Assembly: GCF_900100345.1 (NCBI RefSeq)
Contig: NZ_FMTT01000013.1
Span: forward strand, 1-64,000
Length of the DNA stretch: 64,000 nucleotides
Direction: 5' to 3'
Origin: Paenibacillus tianmuensis
GTDB taxonomy: Bacteria; Bacillota; Bacilli; Paenibacillales; NBRC-103111
The notes below the pieces were generated by a model, which saw only the letters and a program-made list of their open reading frames with translations, had not been told where the DNA came from and made no database searches. Below, in pieces: positions 1-9,388 of the stretch (positions are counted from its first letter, which is position 1; each line of letters starts with the position of its first letter). A program made the translations under genes and the position numbers.

Positions 1-279
1 CAGATCGAGGTATTTTTTCGTTGGATTAAGCAGCATTTAAACATTCCTACGTTGTTTGGGACAACAGAGAACGCCGTTTATGGTCAGTTATTTGCAGCAT
101 TGATGGTGTACGTTCTGCTGAAATGGCTGTTTGACTCCGTTTCTGCATCCATATCTCGGCATGTGGAACTCTCCTTTGTCCGATTTACACGTTTATTCGC
201 TCTTCATCTGCTGCCTGCTGAATGGCTTATAAAGATTCAATATATTGTGCAGACACATAACCCCCAGAGGGTTGTTTAG
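1..279 (+). mobile_element. IS4-family transposase, C-terminal end (cut by window edge)
   Basis: The reading frame is open from base 1 and ends at TAG 277-279, so only the last 92 or so residues are present. The opening residues QIEVFFRWIKQHLNI, followed by an FGTTENAV stretch and a hydrophobic helix, match the C-terminal part of the DDE domain of IS4-type transposases, where the E of the QIE segment is normally the third catalytic acidic residue. The 3' end of the element probably lies near 305-310, because the sequence from 310 on is a copy of sequence at 1380. Whether the complete element lies to the left of the window cannot be seen. Confidence 0.8.
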
Positions 280-309
280 ATTACATAATTTGGTTAATCA
301 ACAGGCCTG

Positions 310-429
310 GGGTTGTTGCAATGTTATAATACGACTGGGCGTTTCATCTTCTTCTTCTCCTTTTGAATGTTGAACTTTATTTCTTGCAAACACATCATAA
401 CATGGAAATATGTCATCTATTGTCATATA
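310..429 (-). pseudogene. Truncated duplicate of the start of a DHFR-like gene
   Basis: This stretch is nearly identical to 1380-1497, which is the start codon region and leader of the intact DHFR-like gene. It keeps the ATG (345-347, minus strand) and codons for MKRPVVL. One extra T at the eighth codon then creates a stop, and homology ends after about 12 codons where the transposon sequence begins. The upstream leader is also copied, with a few substitutions. It is best read as a dead fragment left by duplication plus IS insertion. Confidence 0.85.
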
Positions 430-518
430 AAGAATTTCTATCGCTTCTTCTCTATAATAGATGCATATGGGGTCATTTGCAGTACATCACACAGTCATCA
501 TCGTAAAGGAGCCAAGAT

Positions 519-830
519 ATGAGATTGAGCAGGAAAGTCGAACTGATCTTTCATGAACTTGAACATTTGCCGTTGCAACTGAATGATCAAAACTATCATC
601 CGTTATTAAAGCAGGGCTATAATTATCTCGTTCTGCTGCGTGACAGCGGTTTGGACGAACAAAGGGTTTACAAGCGACTTGTTGCAAGGCATCAGAATCT
701 AGCAAATGAAAAGCAGCAAGATTTTATGGCAGAACTGCTCGATTGTGTTTGCGGCTTTGTGGGGAATCAAAACTATTACATTTGGCGTCAGGACGGAGCA
801 TTTGCGAGAGAATTGAAAAATGGAGGATGA
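519..830 (+). CDS. Conserved-looking hypothetical protein, 103 aa
   Basis: I do not recognise this family. The ATG at 519 sits behind an AAAGGAG ribosome binding site at 506-512, and the frame ends just before a strong hairpin terminator, so it looks like a real monocistronic gene. The product is soluble and rich in charged and aromatic residues. No signal peptide or membrane segment is visible, and there are two nearby cysteines in a DCVCGF segment. No function can be assigned. Confidence 0.6.
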   Translation: MRLSRKVELIFHELEHLPLQLNDQNYHPLLKQGYNYLVLLRDSGLDEQRVYKRLVARHQNLANEKQQDFMAELLDCVCGFVGNQNYYIWRQDGAFARELKNGG

Positions 831-848
831 TTCGCTTGAAAACATGAT

Positions 849-885
849 AAAAGACTGCTCTGCGCAGCAAGCAGAGCAGTCTTTT
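849..885. terminator. Bidirectional rho-independent terminator
   Basis: Two perfect 15-bp arms (849-863 and 871-885) enclose a 7-nt loop. The arms start with AAAA and end with TTTT, so the hairpin can stop transcription from either side. It separates the converging hypothetical gene and DHFR-like gene. Confidence 0.9.
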
Positions 886-891
886 ACATTT

Positions 892-1416
892 TTATTTCTT
901 CACCACGTAATAGTGTTGAACAATTTGGCCAAAGCGTTTTGTCTCCGTCAGGGAAAGCTTCAATTCCGGATTATCTTCTTTAAACAGAGGTCTCCCTTTA
1001 CCTAAAATCGTTGGTGTGATCGCGATGATAAACTCATCTACCAGTTTTCTTTTTAAGAGTACATCAAGAATCTCGGCCCCACCAACAATCCATATTTTAG
1101 AACCTTCTTGTTCTTTAAGCTTCTCAACGAACCCCGGTACATCTTCGGTTACAAATGTAACGTATGGACTTGGCTCTTTTTCAGAACGTGAGAACACATA
1201 GCATTTCTTATCTGAATAGGGAAATTCATCAGCTAATTCAAAGGTATGCTCGTATGTTTTGTTCCCCATTAATACCGTATCAATCGTCTGAATAAATTCG
1301 CTGTAGCCGTTGTCCCCCTCTCCCTCTACCTCATAAAGCCAATCAATCTCTCCATTTTGCCGCGCAATATACCCATCCAGGGTTGTTGCAATGTATAATA
1401 CGACTGGGCGTTTCAT
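892..1416 (-). CDS. Dihydrofolate reductase family protein (RibD C-terminal-like)
   Basis: The 174-aa protein starts MKRPVVLYIATTLDGYIA, the typical opening of the DHFR/RibD C-terminal superfamily. It continues with the VLMGNKTYE and IWIVGGAEIL segments that form the NADPH-binding fold in this group. Length and motifs resemble small stand-alone relatives such as B. subtilis YwjB/YyaP rather than classical DfrA, so the substrate is not known; a pterin or flavin-precursor reductase role is only suggested by homology. It converges on the gene at 519-830 and shares its terminator. Its first codons and leader are duplicated at 310-429. Confidence 0.85.
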   Translation of the reverse strand: MKRPVVLYIATTLDGYIARQNGEIDWLYEVEGEGDNGYSEFIQTIDTVLMGNKTYEHTFELADEFPYSDKKCYVFSRSEKEPSPYVTFVTEDVPGFVEKLKEQEGSKIWIVGGAEILDVLLKRKLVDEFIIAITPTILGKGRPLFKEDNPELKLSLTETKRFGQIVQHYYVVKK

Positions 1417-1497
1417 GTTCTTCTTCTCCCTTCAAAGGTTGAAATTGTTTCTTGCAAACACATCATAACATAGAAATATGTCATCTACTGTCATATA
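1380..1497. repeat. Intact copy of the duplicated DHFR-like gene leader
   Basis: This is the second copy of a roughly 118-bp repeat whose degraded partner lies at 310-429 in the same orientation. It holds the start codon and upstream region of the gene at 892-1416. The copies match through the TTTCTTGCAAACACATCATA stretch and diverge just after GTCATATA, which fixes the right boundary of the duplication near 1497. Confidence 0.85.
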
Positions 1498-1635
1498 GCT
1501 GGCGCGTTCGACTGCCGCTATCCATTTTCCAGTCTCCCCTACGTATGAGAAGGTATCCTAACACAAACAATAAAGAAGCGGCAATCTTTAAATTAACAAC
1601 GAATGGACTTCAACTTATGGAGGGAGGTATACCAT

Positions 1636-1824
1636 TTGAACTGTAACGTTAGTAAGACGGAACAAGCGGTTCGAATGACCATTGGAGCTGCTATCGTTTT
1701 TGCCGGACTATATTACAGAAGCTGGTGGGGGCTAGTCGGATTAGCACCGATCATTACAGGCGCAACCCGCTATTGTCCGGGGAATGCGGTCCTTGGAATA
1801 CAAAATTGCAAAGTGAATCACTGA
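1636..1824 (+). CDS. DUF2892 (YgaP-like) inner membrane protein
   Basis: This small protein of 62 aa has two hydrophobic helices around a short YYRSWWG turn and a conserved tail containing TGATRYCPGNAVLG. That is the pattern of DUF2892 proteins, which occur alone or fused to rhodanese domains. The TTG at 1636 is chosen as start because a GGAGGGAGG ribosome binding site ends about 8 nt before it and family members begin with a Met-Asn-Cys-Asn-Val type sequence; an ATG at 1603 has no such site. The function is unknown. It is monocistronic, with a terminator hairpin just downstream. Confidence 0.8.
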   Translation: MNCNVSKTEQAVRMTIGAAIVFAGLYYRSWWGLVGLAPIITGATRYCPGNAVLGIQNCKVNH

Positions 1825-1843
1825 TCCATTTTGATTCGAAAAT

Positions 1844-1876
1844 GAGTCTAAAACCTTCTTACCAGGTTTTGGACTC
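1844..1876 (+). terminator. Rho-independent terminator after DUF2892 gene
   Basis: The arms GAGTCTAAAACCT (1844-1856) and AGGTTTTGGACTC (1864-1876) pair with one mismatch around a 7-nt loop. The T-run is weak, so termination efficiency is uncertain. Confidence 0.6.
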
Positions 1877-1906
1877 TGTCTAAATATTCACTTTTGGAGA
1901 CAAAAA

Positions 1907-2179
1907 ATGCGAAATCTTCATTACCTTCTACTGCGCACCATCACAATAGCTTTGCTGATTTTGACCGTGGCTAATGGAATGGCTCATTCGGCTCCCTATG
2001 ATGACCCGCCCTTACCGATTTTGGCTGACCATGGAATGTATACGATCGAAGTTTGCCCTCAACGTCATCAACTGGTTGTGTGGGCCTATGGACAGCGATT
2101 CAAAACCTATCCCGTTGCCGTTGGCAATCCATCCACTCCTACCCCGGTTGGAGAATACCAAGTTATTTATAAGGGATAA
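1907..2179 (+). pseudogene. L,D-transpeptidase (YkuD) gene, 3'-truncated
   Basis: The frame opens with a GGAG site and a signal peptide (residues about 1-28, ending AHSAP). It continues into the start of a YkuD domain: YTIEVCPQRHQLVVWAYG, then NPSTPTPVGEYQVIYKG. In intact enzymes this is followed by about 80 more residues carrying the HGT and catalytic SHGCIR-type cysteine motif, which build 3-3 cross-links in peptidoglycan. Here a stop comes right after YKG, and the DNA beyond it belongs to the xanthine dehydrogenase remnant on the other strand. The catalytic half is missing, so the product cannot be active. Confidence 0.85.
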
Positions 2180-2857
2180 TCACGGTGCCGTCGGGCCTAA
2201 TCTCTGCCGCGCTGCATCTCATTTCCATCGCTGCGTGGTCCGATTGCGGTAAAGTGACCTCGACTTGGCGGCTATTCCTCCATCCTTCCTCCATATTCCC
2301 CTTGCGTATTTTTGTTCGGTTCTCAATGTTCGTTCCCGGCTCCGGGAAAACCTCCTCTTCGTGCCGCTTGTACTCTGCAAGAGCTCATGAACGAGCAGAG
2401 CATTTTTCTGCAAAGCTTCCCTTGGAGAAAGGACGACCGGTAAAGGCTCATACTCCACTTTGATTTGGAGAGCCGCCATCTCGGCAATATATTCTTGTTC
2501 CGCGACAACAAGGGCGACGGGCTCGCCGTAATATCTTACTTTGTCTATTGCGATTGATGGCCGGTCTGCCAGCGGCGACCCGGTCAACATCGGGTAATAT
2601 TGTCCTGTTATGACCGCCTTGACACCCGGAATTTTTATGGCTTTCGACGAATCGATCGATTTTATGTTAGCATGAGCATGCGGACTGACAGCCATTTTGA
2701 CATGGAGCAGCCCAGGTATTGCATGATCATTAATATATTTGGTTCTCCCTGTAACTTTCTCCCATGTTTCCTTTCTGGGAATACTTTTCCCAACCGATCG
2801 TTGGATCGTGGTCCCCTCCTCATGGCCAAATGATCTTGCAACGTTCAAATTCCGCAT
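2163..2857 (-). pseudogene. Xanthine dehydrogenase molybdopterin subunit, frameshifted and 3'-truncated
   Basis: The N-terminal part (VGKSIPRKETWEKVTG, then DHAIPGLLHVKMAVSPHAHA) is the aldehyde oxidase/xanthine dehydrogenase hammerhead domain. Near 2370 the frame is lost, and homology resumes in another frame with QSDHAAMEMRCSAAEIRPDG, a hallmark segment of XdhA/PucD-type subunits, ending at a stop at 2163-2165. A normal subunit is about 750 aa; only about 230 codons remain. The cut coincides with the end of the YkuD fragment, so a single deletion probably removed both 3' ends. No partner subunits lie nearby. Confidence 0.85.
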
Positions 2858-2936
2858 ATCCTATATATACAGGGCTTGTTGTCCGTATTATTTAAATTAA
2901 TGAATCAACCATCATGGGAAAACATTCCAAAACAAA

Positions 2937-2959
2937 AAGACCGCAAATCACGCGGTCTT
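2937..2959 (-). terminator. Terminator of the YebC-like gene
   Basis: The arms AAGACCGC (2937-2944) and GCGGTCTT (2952-2959) surround a 7-nt loop. Read on the minus strand the hairpin is followed by TTTTTGTTTT, a good U-tract. Confidence 0.85.
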
Positions 2960-2999
2960 AATGAGCGAAGCCAATGTTTTTTTACTATATATGCAAAGC

Positions 3000-3722
3000 T
3001 TATTCTTCAGGCATATCCACATTATGATAAACCTGTTGAACATCCTCCAGGTCTTCGAGCGTATCGACCAATTTCTCGAACTGCACCAGAGCGTCTCCCG
3101 AAAGAGTCACATAATTTTGCGCCAGCATCGTCTGTTCTGCAACGATAAATTCCGTAATGCCCGCCTGCTTGAACGCGGATTGTACGGCATGAAACTGATC
3201 CGGTTCGGCATAGACGATAACCGAATCCTCTTCCTCTGTAATATCCCGAACGTCTACGTCTGCCTCCATCAATAGCTCCAAAACTTCGTCGGATGTTTTA
3301 CCTTCAACCCCAAAGACGGCCGTCGGACTGAACATATACGTTACAGAACCGCTGACTCCCATGCTTCCGCCGCTTTTATTGAAAGCCGAACGTACGTCCG
3401 CGGCAGTACGGTTTACGTTATTGGTGAGCGTATCGACGATGATCATGGCGCCGCTCGGACCGAATCCCTCATAACGGAGCTCCGTATAACTCTCTTCCGA
3501 GTTTCCTTTCGCCTTCTCAAGCGCGCGGTCGATGATCGCTTTCGGTACGTTGTATGTTTTGGCTCGTTCGAGCACGAATTTTAAAGCTTGATTGGATTCC
3601 GGATCAGGTTCGCCCTTCTTCGCCGCGACATAAATCTCAACTCCGAACTTCGCATAGATCCGACTCGTGCTTGCGTCCTTCGATGCTTTTTTCTCTTTAA
3701 TATTATTCCACTTACGTCCCAT
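3000..3722 (-). CDS. YebC/PmpR family DNA-binding regulator
   Basis: The 240-aa protein begins [20 protein letters not shown] and carries the family segments [36 protein letters not shown] and [11 protein letters not shown], followed by the acidic C-terminal domain ending [10 protein letters not shown]. These mark the YebC/PmpR family, whose members act as transcription regulators or as factors that help ribosomes through difficult stretches; the sequence resembles the B. subtilis YeeN branch. The ATG at 3722 is preferred because family members start exactly here; the frame is open to 3794 but that part has no homology. It stands alone, with its own terminator. Confidence 0.92.
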   Translation of the reverse strand: MGRKWNNIKEKKASKDASTSRIYAKFGVEIYVAAKKGEPDPESNQALKFVLERAKTYNVPKAIIDRALEKAKGNSEESYTELRYEGFGPSGAMIIVDTLTNNVNRTAADVRSAFNKSGGSMGVSGSVTYMFSPTAVFGVEGKTSDEVLELLMEADVDVRDITEEEDSVIVYAEPDQFHAVQSAFKQAGITEFIVAEQTMLAQNYVTLSGDALVQFEKLVDTLEDLEDVQQVYHNVDMPEE

Positions 3723-4020
3723 ACTGGTACCTGCCTTCGCATTCTTATTTTTTATTCTTACCCTATTATATTGAATAAAGCGGTATTTGGACAAGTTTAG
3801 CGTATGCGAATCGACAAACGTCGCATTGTGGCCTCGATCGGACTTCTGCGTCCTGTCGAACTTGGTATTTTTCCTTACTCTAAGAGCAACGAATGATCTT
3901 TAAGTTTGGATGCAGGATATGTCTTCCAACCATTCTTCTATGTATGACACAATATGTACCGGAGTTAGTAGCAAACGCTAAGCCCATAAAAGATAAAAAA
4001 AGATAAGGAAGTGTGTGTTT

Positions 4021-4950
4021 GTGAGTATGGAAAAGGTGTTTCTGTTTGATGTGACTGAAGAACCAAAAAGTATTTATCCGTTCGCTCCTGTTTACAAGGT
4101 GGAACAAGGTGGTGAATCTTACATTGTTAAACATACGGTTTCACCTATTGAAGAAGCAATGAAGGTTGCAAATTTCGTTGGGAGATTGAATAAACTTGGT
4201 GTTCCTATTGTGGCTCCGGTTCCAATGAGTGTTGACAATCCTCAACAAGTAGATGAAACAGTATGGGTAGTTTATCCGTTTATTAAGGGCAAGTCCTATA
4301 CAGGGAAAGATGAGGAAATTTATGAGGCTGGTAAGTTGCTTGGTCGCATTCATTCATTATCATCGAAGAATAATGAAGAAGGTCTGGATATCTATGATGA
4401 GTTTGAATTAGAGAAAAATGAAATAATGGAGAATTTGGAAACAATAGGAGGTTATGCCGAAGAAAGGGGGATTCCACTGGATGAAGGTCATTTAAGTGAA
4501 CAAATGCTCAGAATTATTGAACAGCAGGAGACCTTAAAGGCTTTGGAATTACCATCAGTGGCTACACCCTATGATTATAAGGCAGATAATCTAATTTATA
4601 ATGACTCTGCAAAGCCTTATCTCATTGACCCGGATAACGCTGTCTTTTTACCAAGAATCTATGATTTAGCACTGGCATTGCTTCTTTTCCACAATGCATT
4701 GGATACAGCCCCTGACCGTATATTTGATATCAACCAATGGTCCTTGTTTAAAAAGGGATATTTTGAGTTTGTGGAGATTACAGATATTGAAAGAACACAT
4801 TGGCAAGACGTTGTAAAACATATTTTCTTGGATGAAGTAATCTGGTTGATGGCTGACTTTGAAGAAGGTTGGGATGATCAAAGGCAAGTCAACTTTTTCA
4901 ATTCTCTATTATCACTACTCAACGATATGGAATCCTATGATTTAAAATAA
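4021..4950 (+). CDS. Aminoglycoside phosphotransferase-fold (APH family) kinase
   Basis: The 309-aa protein has the phosphotransferase fold: a nucleotide-binding N lobe with the SYIVKHT lysine, a catalytic loop TPYDYKADNLIY in place of the usual HGDxxxxN (the Asp and Asn are kept, the His is replaced by Tyr), and a metal-binding IDPDNA. The substrate is unknown; drug, homoserine and sugar kinases share this fold. Three starts are possible (GTG 4015, GTG 4021, ATG 4027). GTG 4021 is best spaced from the AAGGAA site. Base composition is clearly more AT-rich than the genes around it, which hints at acquisition by transfer. It is monocistronic. Confidence 0.8.
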   Translation: MSMEKVFLFDVTEEPKSIYPFAPVYKVEQGGESYIVKHTVSPIEEAMKVANFVGRLNKLGVPIVAPVPMSVDNPQQVDETVWVVYPFIKGKSYTGKDEEIYEAGKLLGRIHSLSSKNNEEGLDIYDEFELEKNEIMENLETIGGYAEERGIPLDEGHLSEQMLRIIEQQETLKALELPSVATPYDYKADNLIYNDSAKPYLIDPDNAVFLPRIYDLALALLLFHNALDTAPDRIFDINQWSLFKKGYFEFVEITDIERTHWQDVVKHIFLDEVIWLMADFEEGWDDQRQVNFFNSLLSLLNDMESYDLK

Positions 4951-4969
4951 CGGATTCAAGGGAAATCGG

Positions 4970-5010
4970 CCACCCTTGGCTAATGATATGTTGGCCTTGG
5001 GTGGTTTTCT
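4970..5010 (+). terminator. Terminator after the phosphotransferase gene
   Basis: CCACCC (4970-4975) pairs with GGGTGG (4999-5004), with further GG/CC pairs after a 2x2 internal loop, followed by TTTTCTTATT. Confidence 0.65.
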
Positions 5011-5060
5011 TATTCTTGCTGGGATCACATGACATGGCTATTGAATCCGGCCCTGGAATT

Positions 5061-5090
5061 GAAAAAAAGCCGCAATATGCGACTTTTTTC
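5061..5090 (-). terminator. Terminator of the P450 gene
   Basis: An A-rich arm (5061-5074) and T-rich arm (5078-5090) pair around a GCA/TGC core. Read on the minus strand just after the P450 stop codon, it ends in a run of T. Confidence 0.8.
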
Positions 5091-5097
5091 GTAAGAA

Positions 5098-8000
5098 TTA
5101 CATCCCCGCCCAGACATCTTTGGCATAGCTGCCATTCGACTGAAGATGTTCCAGCCATCGTTCTGCTTCTTGCTTATCGACCCCATGGACGGTCTGATAA
5201 GCTTTCTGCAGCTCGTTTTCGACATCAGGCGCCATTTTACTGCCGTCTCCACACACGTAAAGCCGTCCGCCAGCGTCAAGAATGCGGATCAACTCCGCTG
5301 CATGCTTCGCCATCAAATGCTGTACGTAAGTTTTAGGCACGCCTTCCTCACGGGAAAAAGCCGTACGAAGCGTAACCACTCCGTCTCTTTCGTATTGTTC
5401 CAGCTCTTCGCGGTAAATATAATCCGCTTCGTTCCTGCAGCCGTAATAAAGATGGGCTTCGCCCAGCGATTGTCCTGCCCGCTTCATCAGCGCTCGTGCC
5501 TGCAGGAATCCACGGAATGGCGCTACCCCCGTCCCCGGCCCTACCATAATCACGGGAGTCTGCGGATCTTCAGGGAGCTGGAAGCCGGACTCCGGTGTGC
5601 GAACGAACATGACGATGTCCTCTCCCGCCTGACGCTCCGCTAAATAATTCGAGGCGACGCCGACATATTCCCCTTGTCCGCTCCAAGCCTGACTGCGCAC
5701 GACACCTACCGTAATGCTGGTCCGGTCTGCGTTCATCCGTGGGGAACTGGATATCGAATAATATCTTGGTTTGAGCGGAGGCAACAGCTCCAAAAACTTC
5801 GCAAACGGAATTTCGCAGGCTTCGTATTTTTCAACAAGATCAAGCATTGTGATCCGTTTCTTCAATATCTGCTCTTCGTAAGTCCCCTCTTCTAACAAAG
5901 CTTCCAATTCGCGCTTATGCGGAGGACAAACCGTAAAAGCGGCAACCTCGCGGATTTGGGCTCGCGTCGCAGCCTCCTGCAGCTCCATAGTATGGCTAAG
6001 TAGGTCGAACAGCGATACAGGCCGGTCTAAAGGCAGATGGGATGCGCTGACTCCGCTTGCCGTCAAAATCACTTGCTCTTTCTCATTCAACCCAAAACGT
6101 CGCAAAATGCGTCCGACATTCTCTTTTTTGTTGCTTGGAAAGACGCCAAGGTGATCGCCCTCTTGATACGTAACCTCCTCCGGCAATTCGATCTCGATAT
6201 GCCGCGTGCTTCGTCCGCTACCAGACTGCTGAAGTTCACGATTTTCCGCGACTGTTGCGTGAACCGCATCGTACGATTGAGCGAGAGGCGTCTCTGCAAA
6301 GCCGCTGACAAACTGAATGTTCAGGGTGCTCCGCTCTTTTTCTGCATTTTCATTCAGTTTTAGATCGAACGTCTTCATCGCATCGGTCCACATTTGACTT
6401 TTCCAACCTTCAAACTGCTTTTCGAAGTCGCCGCTCGCATCAGCCTCTCCGCGAAGGGAGAACCTTGTCGCTCCTTTTTCGGCGAGCTGTTCGTCAATGA
6501 ATCTCGGCACATCCTGATACGTCGAGGCCCAGTTGTGGTCCCCGCAGCCAAATACGGAATAATGCACGCCGCTAAGCTCGTCCGGTTCGACCTGCTCCAG
6601 CCATTGAACGAACTGTCGCGCATTGCCCGGCGGTTTGCCGTTATAAGAAGAGGTGACGATGATCAAGGCGCCTTCCTTCGGCAAATGGCCTAACCGATCG
6701 TTCAGTGCCGCCGCTTCGCTCCGGATGCCGTGCAAACGGGCGAGGTCCGCCAGTTCTTTGGCAATACGCTCTGCCGTTCCCATATTGGAGCCGTAAAGCA
6801 CGAGCAGCGGTCTGTTGTTCACTCCGATGACGGAAGCTTGCTGTGCTTGTTTTTCAGGGCTGGGAGCCTGGGTAAGGTTTTCTCCCGGTGTGTTGGGAGG
6901 CGTAGCGGTTATTTTCTTCTCCCGCAATTGAACCCGGATCTTGAAGTCGTCCGGCTTCAGCGTCAGCGTTTGTTTGACTTTCAACTGGTAGTTCAAAGGA
7001 TCAAGCAATTGAAATTGCTGAAGGATCATCCCAAGCACTAAAGTCGCTTCGTGAAGCGCAAACTGCATGCCGATACAGGCTCGCTGCCCGTTCCCGAACG
7101 GTTTATAGGCATGATTCGGCACTTGGGCAGGGTCTTCAAACCGTTCCGGACGGAATTGTTCCGCATCGTCCCCCCATACCCCTTTATCCCGATGCAGCTT
7201 GGGCAAAACAATGGAAACGGCTTCCCCTTTTTTAATGGGATATTTCCCTCCAATAATGCTGTCTTCCTTGGCGAACAAGCTAAATTGAGGAGCGGTCGGC
7301 CATAAACGCAAAGACTCATTTAAAATCATTCGGATATATTTCAGCTTCAGAACTTGCTCGTACGTGGGTGTTGCGCCTGTAAGCACTTCATCCACTTCGG
7401 CGTACGCCTTTTTTAATACGTCCGGGTGCTTTAATAAAAAGTAAATCGTAAATGACAATAGTCCGCTTGTGGTTTCATGGCCGGCGATCAGGAACGTGAT
7501 AATTTGGTATCGAATATTTTGATCATCCAGTGGTTGACCGGTCTCGGGATCTTTGGCGGTCAGCATTCTGGCAAGCAAATCGGTTTCTCCACGATCCCCT
7601 CTTTCTTTGCGCTCGGCGATGATTTTATCGACCAAGGAGAACATCGATTGATTATCTTGCTCGTACTGGCGTTTGGTTTTGACCATCAGCATGTTTTGAA
7701 TCGGCAACCTGTTGCCGTAATGCATCGCTTCATCCAGCGATCGAACCATACTTACAATAAAAGGATTTGGCGTTTCTCTGTAGTAGCTGTTGAAACGATA
7801 GTTAAATCCGCACAAGCCAATGGTGTCCAGCGTCAGCCGTGTCATATCGTCCGGAACGTCGATGCTTTCGTCCGGATTGAGGCGCGCCCATTTTTGGACG
7901 AGCTGCACCGCGATATCCACCATCATGTCATGATACCCCTTCATGGCTTGAAGGCTAAAGGAAGGCATCAGAATAGCATGCGCCTTTTTCCAATTCGGCT

Positions 8001-8280
8001 CCTCGGTAAGACTTGTGAATAGTCCGTCTCCGGCAAAATCCCGTACTTTAAGCAAATGTCCTATCGCTTTGTCAAAACGCGATTCGTCACATACATCGGC
8101 CACCAAGTCGGGTCCGGAGATGATATAAACGGATCTTCCCAATGCCTCGAAACGGAAAATAGGACCGTACTCGTCAGCAAGTTTACAGAAAGATAAAGTA
8201 GGCGAATCCTTATCGATTAAGGGGATATTCCCTAGCACGCCATAGGTTTTGGGCTGGGGGATCGGTATCAAATTTTCCAT
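5098..8280 (-). CDS. Self-sufficient cytochrome P450/NADPH-P450 reductase fusion (CYP102 type)
   Basis: This 1060-aa protein has the P450 BM3 layout, a soluble fatty-acid hydroxylase fused to its own diflavin reductase. The P450 half (about 1-455) shows the I-helix AGHETT at 266-271, ExxR as ESLR at 322-325 and the heme loop [10 protein letters not shown] with Cys402 as thiolate ligand. After a proline-rich linker come the FMN domain (from YGSNMGTAE, about 496), the FAD motif RYYSISSSP and the NADPH motif [11 protein letters not shown], ending DVWAGM. Length equals the family norm and no key residue is missing. Start: ATG at 8280 behind AGGGAGGA. A LysR gene is divergent, where B. subtilis homologues have a TetR-type repressor. 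Confidence 0.97.
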   Translation of the reverse strand: MENLIPIPQPKTYGVLGNIPLIDKDSPTLSFCKLADEYGPIFRFEALGRSVYIISGPDLVADVCDESRFDKAIGHLLKVRDFAGDGLFTSLTEEPNWKKAHAILMPSFSLQAMKGYHDMMVDIAVQLVQKWARLNPDESIDVPDDMTRLTLDTIGLCGFNYRFNSYYRETPNPFIVSMVRSLDEAMHYGNRLPIQNMLMVKTKRQYEQDNQSMFSLVDKIIAERKERGDRGETDLLARMLTAKDPETGQPLDDQNIRYQIITFLIAGHETTSGLLSFTIYFLLKHPDVLKKAYAEVDEVLTGATPTYEQVLKLKYIRMILNESLRLWPTAPQFSLFAKEDSIIGGKYPIKKGEAVSIVLPKLHRDKGVWGDDAEQFRPERFEDPAQVPNHAYKPFGNGQRACIGMQFALHEATLVLGMILQQFQLLDPLNYQLKVKQTLTLKPDDFKIRVQLREKKITATPPNTPGENLTQAPSPEKQAQQASVIGVNNRPLLVLYGSNMGTAERIAKELADLARLHGIRSEAAALNDRLGHLPKEGALIIVTSSYNGKPPGNARQFVQWLEQVEPDELSGVHYSVFGCGDHNWASTYQDVPRFIDEQLAEKGATRFSLRGEADASGDFEKQFEGWKSQMWTDAMKTFDLKLNENAEKERSTLNIQFVSGFAETPLAQSYDAVHATVAENRELQQSGSGRSTRHIEIELPEEVTYQEGDHLGVFPSNKKENVGRILRRFGLNEKEQVILTASGVSASHLPLDRPVSLFDLLSHTMELQEAATRAQIREVAAFTVCPPHKRELEALLEEGTYEEQILKKRITMLDLVEKYEACEIPFAKFLELLPPLKPRYYSISSSPRMNADRTSITVGVVRSQAWSGQGEYVGVASNYLAERQAGEDIVMFVRTPESGFQLPEDPQTPVIMVGPGTGVAPFRGFLQARALMKRAGQSLGEAHLYYGCRNEADYIYREELEQYERDGVVTLRTAFSREEGVPKTYVQHLMAKHAAELIRILDAGGRLYVCGDGSKMAPDVENELQKAYQTVHGVDKQEAERWLEHLQSNGSYAKDVWAGM

Positions 8281-8352
8281 AAAAAATCCTCCCTCTTTTT
8301 AGAGTTAACCGGTATACTGCCATCTCTTACTAACCTAATATTCCCCAACAAC

Positions 8353-8474
8353 GGTAACAAAAATTACCCTAACCTTCGAAAACTTTTTCGAAAGCATGGG
8401 TTTATTTTAACCGCGGCAATCCATAATATCCAATGTATAATTGAACATGAATTCATTACATCAAAATAATGAAT
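8353..8474. promoter_or_regulatory. Palindromes in the P450/LysR divergent promoter
   Basis: The 207-bp divergent intergenic region holds three inverted repeats: GGTAA-N6-TTACC (8353-8368), the perfect 18-mer TTCGAAAACTTTTTCGAA (8375-8392), and ATTCATTA-N8-TAATGAAT (8451-8474), the last just before the lysR ribosome binding site. Such symmetric sites between a LysR gene and its divergent target are typical operator positions. Which one binds the regulator cannot be told from sequence. Confidence 0.6.
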
Positions 8475-8487
8475 GGAGTAAGGAAAC

Positions 8488-9387
8488 GTGGAACTGCAGC
8501 AGCTTCGCTATTTTCAAACCGTAGCTCGATTGGAGCACATGACGCAGGCGGCCGAGGAATTAAACATTACCCAGCCTGCACTCAGCAGAACGATCTCCCG
8601 ATTAGAAGAAGATATCGGCGTCCCCCTATTTGAACGAAAGGGCCGTCATATTCGGCTTAATCGATATGGCGAGATTTTTCTTGCCCATCTGGAGCGGTCG
8701 TTTCTGGAGTTGGATCAAGCCAAGAAGAAAATCAATGACATGGCTCAGTTAGGAAACCGGTCAGTCTCCATTGCTACCACAAATGTCAGTATCTTTCCGA
8801 GTCTGGTATCGTCTTTTCTGCGTCAATACCCGGATATCCGGATACGTCAATATTTGCGAAGCGACATCAATATGTACCAATTACTGGAACAAGGCGAGAT
8901 CGACATGTGCATTTCTTCCGAGCCGATAGAAGGCCCTGATATCCAATGGGACCCTTTATTTTCGGAAGAATTATTATTGCTGGTGCCAAGAGAAGAACGC
9001 TTTGTTCATCGTCAGGAAATACGATTGATTGAGGTTGCCAGCGAAAGATTTATTAGCGGTAACACCAGTTACGATACATCCAATTGGCTAGAAAAGCTTT
9101 GTCGGCAAGCCGGATTTGCTCCGAAAATTTCATTCGAGGGAAATGATTCCGTTGTCATTGGGGAAATGGTCAGTCTTGGTCTGGGTATCTCATTTATCCC
9201 AAAGCCTCTTTGGGAAAAGTTTTCTGAAATCCTGAAGGACCGGCTTCATGTTTTGAAAATTACGGAGCCCCATTGTACAATGACTACCGGTATATCAAGA
9301 ATAACGAACCGGTATATGCCTACCGCCGCGGATACCTTTTATAGCTTCGCGATTCATCGCACATGGGATCAAGAGGAAGGATTTTGA
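8488..9387 (+). CDS. LysR-family transcriptional regulator
   Basis: The 299-aa protein has an N-terminal winged helix-turn-helix (MELQQLRYFQTVARLEHMTQ, then AAEELNITQPALSRTISRLE, residues 1-60) and a C-terminal periplasmic-binding-like co-inducer domain. The start is GTG 8488 behind AAGGA. It is divergent from the P450 fusion, so it probably controls that gene and itself, perhaps in response to fatty acids or aromatic compounds; the ligand is inferred from context only. Confidence 0.95.
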   Translation: MELQQLRYFQTVARLEHMTQAAEELNITQPALSRTISRLEEDIGVPLFERKGRHIRLNRYGEIFLAHLERSFLELDQAKKKINDMAQLGNRSVSIATTNVSIFPSLVSSFLRQYPDIRIRQYLRSDINMYQLLEQGEIDMCISSEPIEGPDIQWDPLFSEELLLLVPREERFVHRQEIRLIEVASERFISGNTSYDTSNWLEKLCRQAGFAPKISFEGNDSVVIGEMVSLGLGISFIPKPLWEKFSEILKDRLHVLKITEPHCTMTTGISRITNRYMPTAADTFYSFAIHRTWDQEEGF

Positions 9388-9388
9388 T

